Below, piece by piece: positions 26,701-38,700 of a DNA stretch of 64,000 nucleotides. Origin of the DNA: Delphinapterus leucas (taxonomy: Eukaryota; Chordata; Mammalia; Artiodactyla; Monodontidae); assembly GCF_002288925.2 (NCBI RefSeq), contig NW_022098066.1, positions 80,526,695 through 80,590,694 on the forward strand. Direction: 5' to 3'. The notes beneath the pieces are model-generated. The model worked only from the letters and a program-made list of their open reading frames with translations, did not search any database and was not told where the DNA came from. Position numbers and translations under genes: made by a program. How positions within the stretch are numbered: position 1 is the stretch's first letter; every line of letters starts with the position of its first letter.

Positions 26701-29700
26701 TCCTTCTTAATCCAGCTGTATGTCCTGATTTTATGGGACAAATGATTGACCAGATTTGGTATTGAATGATTGTCGTTCTGGCTTTTTTTTAAAGGAGGCT
26801 TCAGGCAGTTGTTTCACTGTAAATCAAAAATCAGAAAAAAATTGAGAAATTGGGCATTGTCTTTAAACGTGTTGTAGAGCAGGGTATTCTTCTGATAATG
26901 CATATAACACATTTAACATAGTGTCTGGCACTTACTAAGTACTCAGTTAATGGTAGCTGATAACACCACGTAACAGTCATCGTAACATAGTAATGTCTGT
27001 TCTTTTCTGGATATAAGATTAATTTATTGGCTCTTTAACACCTGTCAATGAAATTGTTAAAGGATCTCTCTGTTCCTGGCAGGTTCCGGGAGAGACTCAA
27101 GGTGACAATTACTTTACTGGAAAGAAAACTATTGAAACGGTCAAAGCAGTAAGTTGATACTAGAATGCAGTATCTCATTTTTAATTTTTTTTTATTTCCA
27201 AAAAGTATTTTATAAAAATCTAAAGAAAAACACAAAGGAAACAATTATAAGAAATAAAAACATCATGAAATTGCCCTTTTTCTAGATTTGACCCTAAAAT
27301 CACCAAATAAGCGTTAAGAGCCCCTATTCTAATTCCTTTACTTTATGGCAGTAGTTCTCAAAGTGGAGCCCCCAGACCAGAAGCATCAGCATCCCCTGAG
27401 AACTTGTTAGAAAAGAAAATTCCCGGGCCCTAGCCCAAACCTACTGAATGTGAATCACAGGGGTGGGGTGAGCAATAAGTGGGGGTTTTTTTGTTTGTTT
27501 GTTTGCTTTTTTGATTATAGACTCTTTTTTTTAAATTGAAGTGTAGTTGATTTACAATGTGTTAATTTTTGCTGTACAGCAAAGTAATTCAGTTATATAT
27601 ACATTCTTATAAATTCTTTTCCATTACGGTTTATCATAGGATACTGAATATAGTTCCCTGTGCTATACAGTAGGACCTTGATGTTTATCCATTCCATATA
27701 TAATAGCTTACATCTGCTAACCCCAACCTCCTACTCCATCCCTCCCCCAAAGCAGCCACAAGTCTGTTCTCTATGTCCGTGAGTCTGTCTCTGTTTTGTA
27801 GATGGGTTCATTTGTGTCATGTTTTAGATTCTACATATAAGTGATATCATATGGTATTTGTGTCTCTTTCTGACTTAGTTCATTTAGTATGATAATCTCT
27901 AGTTGCATCCATGTTGCTGCAAATGGCATATTTTGTTCTTTTTTATGGTTCAGTAGTATTCCATTGTACATTTGTATCACATCTTTTTTTTTCTTAAACA
28001 TCTTTATTGGAGTATAATTGCTTTACAATGTTGTGTTAGTTTTTGCTGTATAACAAAGTGAATCAGCTATATGTATACATATATCCCCTCCCTCTTGTGT
28101 CTCCCTCCCACCCTCCCTATCCCACCCCTCTAGTGTACCACATCTTCTTTATCCATTCATCTGTTGATGGACATTTAGGTTATTTCCATGTCTTGGCTTT
28201 TGTGAATAGTGCTGCTATGAACATAAGGGTGCACGTATCTTTTTGGATTAGAGTTTTGTCTGGATATATGCCCAGGAGTGGGATTGATGGATCATATGGT
28301 AATTCTATTTTTAGTTTCTTGAGGAACCTCCATACTGTTTTCCATAGTGGCTGTACCAACTTACATTTCCACCAACAGTGTAAGAGGGTTCCCTTTTTTT
28401 CACATCCTCTCCAACGTTTGTTATTTGTAGAGTTTTTAATGTGGCCATTCTGACCACTGTGAGGTAGTACCTCATTGTAGTTTTGATTTGTATTTCTCTA
28501 ATAATTAGCAATGTTGAGCATCTTTTAATGTGCCTACTGGCCATCTGTATTTCTTTGGAGAAATGTCTGTTTAGGTCTTCTGCCCATTTTTCAATTGGGT
28601 TGTTTGGTTTTTTGTTATAGAGTTGTATGAGCTGTTTGTATGTTTTGGAAATTAAGTTCTTGTCAGTCACATCGTTCACAAATATTTTCTCCCATTCTGT
28701 AGGTTGTTTTTTCATTTTTTTTATGGTTTCCTTTGCTGTGCAGAAGCTTTTAAGTTTGATTATGTCCCATTTAATTATTTTTGTTTTTATTTCTATTGCC
28801 TTGGGAGACTGACCTAAGAAAATATTGGTACTATCTATGTCAGAGAATGTTTTGTCTGTAATCTCTTCTGGGAGTTTTATGGTGTCATGCCTTATGTTTA
28901 AGTCTTTAAGCCATTTTGAGTTTATTTCTGTGTATGGTGAGAGGGTGTGTTCTAACTTCATCAATTTACATGCAGCTGTCCAGCTTTCCCAACACCACTT
29001 GCTGAAGAGACTTTCTTTTTCCCATTGTATGTTCTTGCCTCCTTTGTTGAAGGTTACTTGACAGTAGGTGTGTGGGTTTATTTCTGAGCTCTCTATTCTG
29101 TTCCATTGATCCATATGTCTCTTTTTGTGCCAGTACCATGCTGTTTTGATTACTGTAGCTTTGTAGTATTGTCTGAAGTCTGGGAGGGTTATGCCTCCTG
29201 CTTTGTTCGTTTTCTTCAGGATTGCTTTGGCAATTCTGGGTCTTTTATGGTTCCATATAAATTTTAGGATTATTTGTTCTAGTTCTGTGAAAAATGTCAT
29301 GGGTAATTTGATAGGGATCACATTAAATCTGTAAATTGCCTTGGGTAGTATGCCCATTTTAACAGTATTCTTCCAGTCCAAGAACATGGGATATCTTTCC
29401 ATTTCTTTTTTTAAAAAATAAATTTATTTATTTATTTCTGCCTGCATTGGGTCTTCATTGCTGCATGCGGGCTTTCTCTAGTTGTGGCGAGTGGGGGCTA
29501 CTCTTTGTTGCAGTACACGGGCTCTAGGCGCGCAGGCTGCAGTAGTTGTGGCACGTGGGCTCAGTAGTTGTGGCTTGCAGGCTGTAGAGCGTGGGCTCAG
29601 TAGTTGTGGCACATGGGCTTAGTTGCTCCACAGCATGTGGGATCTTCCTGGACCAGGGCTCAAACCCGTGTGCCCTGTGTTGGCAGACAGATTCTTAACC

Positions 29701-32700
29701 ACTGTGCCACCAGGGAAGTCCCTATCTTTCCATTTCATTGAATCATCTTCAATTTTCTTTATTAAGGTTTTATAGTTCTCAGTGTATAAGTCTTTCACTT
29801 TCTTGGTCAGGTCTTTTGCTAAGTATTTTAGTTTTGGGTTGCAATTTTGAAAGGTATTTTGGTTTTTTTGGATGTAATGTCCTGAAAATATCAATTAAGT
29901 CGATTAAGTCTAAGTTCTATTGTGTCATTTAAGATCTCTGTTGCCTTGATTTTCTGTCTAGAAGATCAGTCCATTGATGTGAGTAGGGTTTTAAAGTCTC
30001 CTACTATTGTATTGTCAGTTTTTCCCTTTATGTATATTAGTATTTTCTTTTTTTTTTTTTTTTTTTTTTTGTGGTACACGGGCCTCTCACTGTTGTGGCC
30101 TCTCCCATTGCGGAGCACAGGCTCCGGATGCGCAGGCTCAGCGGCCATGGCTCACGGGCCCAGCCGCTCCGCGGCATGCGGGATCTTCCCGGACCGGGGC
30201 ACGAACCCGTGTCCCCTGCATCGGCAGGCAGACTCTCAACCACTGCGCCACCGGGGAAGCCCTAGTATTTTTATTTAAATTTATTTTTATTTTTGGCTGC
30301 GTTGGGTCTTCGTTGCTGCATGTAGGCTTTCTCTAGTGGCAGCGAGTGGGGGCTACTCTTTGTTGCGGTGCGTGGGCTTCTCATTGCGGTAGCTTCTCTT
30401 TGTTGTGGTGCACAGGCTTCAGTCGTTGTGGCACGTAGGTTCAGTAGTTGTGGTTCGTGGGCTCTAGAGCGCAGGCTCAGTAGCGGCACATGGTCTTAGT
30501 TGCTCCGTGACATGCGGGATCTTCCTGGACCAGGGCTCGAACTCGTGTCCCCTGCATTGGCAAGCGGACTCTTAACCCTGTGTATTAGTATTTGTTTTAT
30601 GTATTTGGGTGCTCCTATATTGGGTGCATATATGTTGATGAGTGTAAACAACTCTTCTTGTATTGATCCTTTTATTATTATATAGTGTCTTTCTTTATGG
30701 GCTTTGCTTTAAAGTCTGTTTTGTCCAATATGAGTATTGCAACCCCAGCTTTCTTGTCATTTCTGTTTGCATGAAATATCTTTTTACATTCCCTCCCTTT
30801 CAATATTTCATCTTTGTCCCTTTTTCTTTGTTTTTCCTTTTGTGGTTTGATGATTTTTTTTCATATTATATTCTTTTCTTTTTGGTTTTTGTGACTCTAT
30901 TGTATGTTTTTCATTTGTAGTTATCCTGTTTTTCAAGTATGTTAACCCCGTCCTATATCTACTTGCCTTAGACTGGTAGTCATATAGGCTCAAACACATT
31001 CTAGGAAATGAAAAAAAGAAAAATCTACCTTTTCTTACTCTCCTCACCCACATTTTATGATTTTGATGTCCTGTTTACATCTTCACGTTCATGCTTTTGC
31101 TATTCATTGTGGTATCATCACGTTCACAAAAATTTTATTTTATTTTTTAATCTGTGTACTGGCTTATTTATGTGAGTTGTTTTCCAATTGTGAATTTTCT
31201 CTTCCCTATATATTCTTCCTACTTTTCTGCTTAGAGAGGACCTTTCAATATTTGCTTCAGGATAGGTTTAGTATTGCTATATTCTTTTAGTTTTTGCTTG
31301 TCTGAGAAATTCTTTATCCCTTCTTCTATTCTAAATGATAATCTTGCTGGCTAGAGTATCCTCGGATGCACATTCTTCCCTTTCAGGACTTCGCATATAT
31401 CTTGCCACTCCCTTCTGGCCTGCAGTGTTTCTGTAGAGAAATCTGCTGATAGCCTTATGGGGGTTCCCTTATAATTAACTGTTTTTTTCTTGCTGCCTTG
31501 AGAATCCTCTTCATCTTTAACTTGTGCCTTTTTTATTATAATATGTCTTGGTGTAGGTTTGGGTTTACCTTGTTTGGGACCCTCTGTGCTTCCTGTACCT
31601 GCTTTATCTGTTTCCTTCTTTAGGTTTGGGAAGTTTTCAGCCATAATTTTTCAAATACATTTTCAGTCCCCTTTTCTCTTCCCCTTCTGGAATCCCGATT
31701 ATGTGTAGATTGGTACACTTTATATTATCCCATAGGTCTCTTATATTGCTTTCATTTTTTTCTCATTTGGCTTTCTGTCTGCTGTCCTGATGGGTGATTT
31801 CCATCATTCTATCTTCCAGGTCACTTATTCGTTCTACATTATTTATTCTGCTGTTCATTGCCTGTAGTTCAGTTTTTGTCTCGACAAATGAGTTTTCTAA
31901 TTTTTCTTGGTTCCTCTTTACTGTTTCTAGTTCCTTTTTATAGTACTCTGCATTTCTGTTGATAGCCTTTCTTAATTCCTTCAGTATTTTCATTATCTCC
32001 TTTTTGAAATCAGTGTCTATTAGACTGAAGAGGTCTATCTACTGTGGTCTTGGAGAGCTGTTTTTATGTGGGAGCATCCCTGTGTAGCCTGTGTGGGTTT
32101 AATATTTTTGGTGCAAGGGCTGATTTTCGTATGGATGCCTGTTGCCTCTTTTCTCAGCGTGTGCTGGCCATTATCCCCTTAATAGAGGGTGTGCAGATGC
32201 AGTGGCTGGTGCCTGGTCGTGGGGTTCTCAGCAGCAGTGGTGGCTCATGTGTGACCCCGGAGCAAATGATGGGAGCAGAGGCAGCTCATGATCACTCTTG
32301 GAGCTCATGTAGGCCGTGTCCTGCCGCCCGAGAGCTCGCCCAGGGAAAACGGCTGCAGGGTGGCTCCCGCGCCTCCCCTCGCACACTGCCCACACAACAG
32401 CACCGCTCCAAAGCCCAAGTTTCCACACCCAGCCCTTGCCCGTACTGGCAGACGTGCATCTCAGGCTGGGGAGTGAGTGTAGAGCGGGTGCACTGACCCT
32501 CTGTGCAGGTCTCTATTCTAGCTGCTGCAGATCGGTTGCTGTTTTCTCCTCCAAGGCTCTGAAGCTCTCCCTCTGTCCTGGCTGATCTCCCTGCCGGTGA
32601 GGGCACTTCCCAGGGTGCAGGAACCTTTCTTGTTTCACAGCTCCCTGTCTGGGGCGCAGGTCCCGACCCGATGACTTCCTTACTTTCTTTTTTTTTTTTT

Positions 32701-35700
32701 ACTTTTGTCCTACCTGGTTACATGGAGATTTTCTTTGCCCTTTCAGGGGTCTGAGGTCTCCTGCCAGCATTCAGTAGACATTCTGTGAGAACTGTTCGAC
32801 ATGTAGATATGTTTTTGATGTAGTTGTGGGAGGAGGTGAGCTTCACGTCCTTCTACTCTGCCATCTTGATCGCTCTCCTGTATCTCATTTTTATTTTTTA
32901 AAATTTATTTATCTTGGGCTCTGTTGGGTCTTCGCTTCCGTGCGAGGGCCTTCTCCAGTTGCGGCAAGCGGGGGCCACTCTTCATCGCGGTGCGCGGGCC
33001 TATCACTATCGCGGCCTCTCCCATTGCGGAGCACAGGCTCCAGACGCGCAGGCTCAGTAGTTGTGGCTCACGGGCCTAGCTGCTCCGCAGCATGTGGGAT
33101 CCTCCCATACCAGGGCTCGAACCCGTGTCCCCTGCATTAGCAGGCAGATTCTCAACCACTGCACCACCAGGGAAGCTCCTGTATCTCATTTTTAAATAGG
33201 ATCCCAACCAGATAGGCCTTATGTGGCAAAAAGTTGATGAAATTTACAGATGAAGATCATAACCTCTGTTTTCCTCCCTTGTAACCAAGGACAGAAGTAG
33301 TGCTGAATCTGTTGGATCAGTGCCTGGTTTCTAGAAAGGAAAGTTTGATCTCCTGAAAGTGGCACCTCTCAGGTGTTCCTGGGAGTTGCCCTACTCAGTG
33401 TGTCCACTTGTAGTCTCACCTGAATCCATGACCCAGTCTCCTTGTAAATTAAAAAGGAAAAATCAGGGACTTCCCTCTGGCGCAGTGGTTTAGAATCCGC
33501 TTGTCATAGTAGGGGACACGGGTTCAATCCCTGGTCTGGGAAGATCCCACATGCTATGGAGCAACTAAGCCCATGCACTACAACTACTGAGCCTGCACTC
33601 TAGAGCCCACGAGCCACAACTACTGAACCCATGTGCTGCAACTACTGAAGCCTGCATGCTCTAGGGCCTGCATGCTGCAACTAAGCCCGCGTGCTGCGAC
33701 TACTGAGCCCACATACCTAGAGCCTGTGCTCCGCAACAAGAGAAGGCACCGCAATGAGAAGCCCGTGTACCGCAACGAAGAGTAGCCCCCGCTCACCGCA
33801 ACTAGAGAAAGCCTGTGCGCAGCAGCGAAGACCTAATGCAGCCAAAAATAAGTAAAATTTAAAAAAAAAACAAAAAAAAACCCCAAAGACATCTTTGAAT
33901 GCTGTTTGGCACACTATTGGCACATTTTTATTAAATTGATTCAAGCAATTTCATTTGGTAACTTTTCGTCAGGCCTTCCATTTGCAGTGTTGTGGGATGG
34001 TGAGTTTGTTGTGATGACTTCTGTCCTTTGCCATCATCCGTGTAGGCTGAGAGGATCATGGAGGCTATTGAGCTATACCGAGAAGAAACTGCAAAAATGA
34101 GAGAACACAAAGCCATTTGTAAAGCTGCAGGGAAAGAGGTAAGACAGTCCATTAAGTTACGGTCTGAGAAATATTTATAAATGGAGACAATTCCTGAGGA
34201 AAAAAACATCATTTGGGGATTTATTAACTCAGATCAGGAAATGGGATAAATGTAGTAGAATCTTTTCTAATTCAAACACTAGAAAGAAGGAATTGAGAAG
34301 CTTTGTCTTAATAAAAAGCCAAGGATAGTTAATTTGAGATCATGGTGATTGTTGTATTGAGTTAAAAACTCAGATTCCTCCTTTTGTTTGGGAGGCAGGG
34401 TGAACATTTCGGACTTCTAGATGAAATGTATTGCCCAGACTCATTCATAAATAAGCAGTATTGAAACTAAAAGTTATTATTAAATAATTTAATAATTCTT
34501 CAGGGTCAGTTTTTAGGGTCTCTCTTTTCAAAAGTGTAAAATATTGTTATGACCCTGGCTGTGATAAGCACTATCAAAGGCTTGTTTTTTTAATGACTTG
34601 ATTTAATAATTTCTTCATAGGTTCCTCTTCCCATCAACCCCATCCTGATGGCTTATGGCAGTATCTCTGTGAGTAGACTAATGGTTTCCCCTTGGTTATT
34701 CTAAGGTTACTTTCAGGCACAAGAGAGGAAGTGAAGAGGCGTTATGATTTTAGAATAGACATATTGGGAAATACTTTGTCATTAAAAATCTCTTGAATGC
34801 TGGAATCCTCTAAGACATTTTGTATTTCAAAAGGACCATTTTAGTGTAACTTCAAGTCATCCTTTCTGGTTGGACTGGACTGGCATTCTTTTTTTAGTGC
34901 TTATTTATGTTTAGTATCCACAGCCCTCTGAAGATTCTATTCATTGAAACTGAAGTTTTTGGAGGAAAAGTTGATATAAATTAGTCAGATAAAAGAGTAG
35001 AGAGGGAGAATACTGGGACAATGTATGCTTTTAGTGATCTTTAATTACTCAATACTTGCATGTTTCATTCATCACAATAGTAATGTGAGTCAGTGTGTCT
35101 TCATTTTATAGATAGGAGATTGTTCTGACTTACAGATCGAAGGGAACATAGTTGATAAGTGGCAGAGCTGGATTGTGAACCCAGATCTGACTCAGTCTAA
35201 GCCCGTGCACGTAGTGCCCTTTTTAGAACAGTTTCTCATAAGAGGGAGAGGTATTCCTGGTTTTTAGGAGATGGAAATTAGAGAGCTTCAGTTAAGAAAT
35301 CAAGAGTATCACTAATGCTGTCACACTTCCTTTATAGCCTTCAGCTTATGTGTTGGAGATTTTTAAAGGAATCAAGTCAAGGTGAGTGCCGGTGCACAGT
35401 TATTACAGCTAATACCATTTACCGAACATGAGATAAACAGACATTATAATTGATGGTTATCTTCTTTAGAGGTTTAACTATGTCAAAATTTTGATGGAAA
35501 ATAATTCATTATAATGTTCTTTTTGAATTAGAACTAGAAGGTTCCTCCTAAAATATGAAGGGAGATATTGAATACTTTTAAAAAGCACAAATGAAGGGCA
35601 GTGCTACTTTATATCATAGGTAATGAAATCATCTATAATTCAGTCACAGGTACCAACTGCTAACATTTTTTTGTTGTATATTTCCTTTGGCTTATTTTCT

Positions 35701-38700
35701 GTTTACATACTCAGTTGGAATCATATGTATACATTTTTATATCCTGTCCTTTTTCACAGAATATTTCCTGAGCACTTGCTCACTTTAGTAATATTCTTCA
35801 AAAACACATCATTGAATTAGTTCAAAATATTCCATTGTATATATAGTTACTATTGGGTGGTGCATATGTGTTTGGCTGTTATCAATACTGCCTTAGTAAA
35901 CACCTTTATATATAAATCTTTGTCATCATCGATTATTTTTCTTAAGGGTCCTAGCAGTCTATTAACTAATCAATGGACATGAGCTTTTTAAAGGTTTATG
36001 TTGCTTAATTACTGTCAGAGTGCTTGTAATGACTTTTACCAGCTTTTAAAAAATTCTTTGCTGGTTTGAGAGGCAAAAGGTGGTACTGCATTATTTTCCT
36101 TTTTAATTAACAAAGTTAAAATTTTATTATATTTGTTGGCCATTTGTATTTTTTCCTGTGAATTTTTACTTTCCTTTTCTTGTGCTTTATAGTTGTTTCT
36201 CTTACTGGTTTTTTAAGAATTTTTTTATATCTTTTGTCATTCATTTTTGAAATAATATTTGAGTTTGATCTACTGAGAGTTATCATTTTTTTAATAACAA
36301 ATCATAATATCTGAGTATATCCCATACGAGAAACAAACAGGACCTATCTAAGATAATGAAACTTTGCTAGAGAAATGTAAAAGAAAATTTAGAGTAATGG
36401 AGGTACGATGCATTCCTAGATGGGAAGATTCTGTGTTTTAAAGATTTGGTTTTTCTTAAACTAGTCTATAGGTCTGTGATCCCAATTGAAATCCTCTTGA
36501 GAGTTCTAGTTGGAATTGATGAAATGATAATAGAACTAGCTCAAGAAAAGTAAAACAAACCAGAAAAAGAACAAGAGGGAGCTGTTCTCCTAGATTAAAA
36601 AACTGTAAAAATGCAAAATTAAAACAGTACAGGATTGTTGTCAGAATCAGTTATGAAAACAGACTCTAAAGCCCTAGAACACTCTATGATATAGAGGGAC
36701 TCAATAAATGGTAAAAGAAGTATCATATAAAGATGGGATATACAACAAAAGGCTTTAAAGAAATTGGTTATCTGAAAGAAAAACAGTTAGATTCTCCTAC
36801 CCTGCCATGGACCAGAATGCATCAAGTAGGTTAAAATACTAAATATAAAAAACCAAAACGTTGAAAAGAGAGAACCATTCATAATACCGATGTATGCTTA
36901 ACTCTGGATGGGTAAGATCTACTCAAGTATAAAAGTAGAAGAAAAAAATAGGAGAGGAAAAGATTTTTAAATTGACCATGTTAAGAAATGTGGCATTTTT
37001 AATGTTTATTTTTTCCTCTTCAGTGAGCTGGAAGAATCTCTGCTTGTGCTGCCTTTCTCTTACGTCCCAGACATTCTTAAGCTCTTTAATGAATTCATCC
37101 AGCTGGGCTCTGATATTGAACTTCTATGTAGGTGCCTCTTCTTTCTCCTCAGGTAATGTCCTTTCCAAAAGAATATCATGTCTTATCTGCATAACGGCTC
37201 CAGTAGTGCCTCACCTGAAGCTGTCCATGCTTTGGGATTAAGAAATGTGATGTCTCTGTTTCGGAGACGGTTGGGAATTTCAGTGCCGCCTGACATAATT
37301 CTTATCCTTTGGAGTCAGTCTTGCTTGTAAAATGCAGATAGTGATGGCCCAACTCTAAGTAGCATGAGGTACTGTGTTGCTAAGGATGCTCAGGCAGGCG
37401 GAGGTCCCCAGGTTACAGTCTAAGGTAGCAGCTCCGGTTCTAGTTAGTTTGCTGAAAGCCCATCTCTGAATAGCCAGTCTGCCTCAGTGTTTCTTTTTGA
37501 CTATTGAGTTTAAACTAAATGGTTTTGTTTTCATAATAGCATTTTAAGGAGTAGTCAGTTTATTTCCCAGGTCTCTACAAGTACAAATGGAAGGATAGGG
37601 GCATATTTGGAGGGAACTAAGAAACATAAAGAAAACGTTCATTAGATTATATTCTTAAATAGGAAGAATTCTGATTAATATGTAACAGAGGGAAAATATA
37701 TTTACAAAGGCGTAATATATTCTTATCTCCCACTCTGTCCCCCAGTCTCAGGCTGTTATATCAGAGGACAGGAATAGAGGCAAATTTGAACATTCCTTAA
37801 AATGCTGTTAATTAGGAAATCAGAAACTGCTCAGCCAATACCAAATAGTTAAAAGGAAAACAGGTGTATTTGGTGAATTGGCCTTTTTTCATGATCATTA
37901 ACCCTTCATTCCTTTATTTCTTTCAGGATAGTAGCAAATGAAGAACAATATGTTTATATTATTCCGTTGTCATATTTACAGTTTATTTTTTAATTGCGAT
38001 GGCATATGTGCTATTGAATCGGGGTTACTGATTCTAAGAGAAACACAGTGAATGTTTCTAGCATATTGGGGTGGTAGATGGGTGCTACCTCGCAGGTAGA
38101 TATGGCAGGTCACAACTGAGGGTGAGGGTGAATGTGGAGGTTAAAGGAGCATGAATCATCAAGGGCATCTTGGTACTCTAGGTCAGAGTTTGATCATCTC
38201 TTTTTTTGGCTGAAATATTAATAAATCTTTGAGTTAGCAATTCTTAGAAGGCTCATTTTCCTCTGATCTTTCCATAGAATGCCGTTGTCAAAATCTGTGG
38301 CCACCGGGTAGATTGCAAAGAGTCAGCTTTGCAAATGAGTTGACAGTATTTTAAAAATTGTTATTGGATAGAACTGACTAGTAGGAAGAAACTTCTTTAG
38401 TTTTTTTTCATAGAAGCATTTCTGTATTCCCATGATCGGCAAAATGTTTTTTTTTTTTGGACATTTTGTCTGTTTGCTAGTTCTAGAAGGGATAGGTAGA
38501 GCTAGAACCACTATCCTTCTTTGTGACCTGCCTGGTTTTATTTTTGTTAGGATTCACTTTGGCCAGATCACTAGCAACCAAATGCTTGTGCCAGTGATTG
38601 AAAAATTAAAGGAAACAACTATTTCAAAAGTCAGCCAAGTCCGGGTAAGTATCTTTGTAGAGACAGAACAAGGAGGGGAAAATTCTAGCGTGTATGTTAC

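Larger units (their letters stand above)
27510..32877 (-). mobile_element. Full-span but internally deleted L1 in WDR3 intron 21
   Basis: Minus-strand L1 reading from its 5' end at about 32877 (AGCGATCAAGATGGCAGAGTAG start) through a GC-rich 5' UTR (about 32040-32877), ORF1 (about 31340-31990), parts of ORF2 (about 29740-31100 and 28311-29402) and a 3' UTR (about 27526-28300). The ORF1 remnants show a coiled-coil segment ([20 protein letters not shown]) and the RNA-binding C-terminal motif ([20 protein letters not shown]). A 363-codon open stretch (28311-29402) matches the ORF2p C-terminal third. Most of the reverse-transcriptase region is missing near 29880, and four later insertions interrupt the element. 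It is dead. Confidence 0.85.

Noticed and set aside
28311..29402. 363-codon minus-strand open frame as a host gene
   Set aside because: It matches the L1 ORF2 C-terminal third and lies inside a dead L1, so it is not a host gene.
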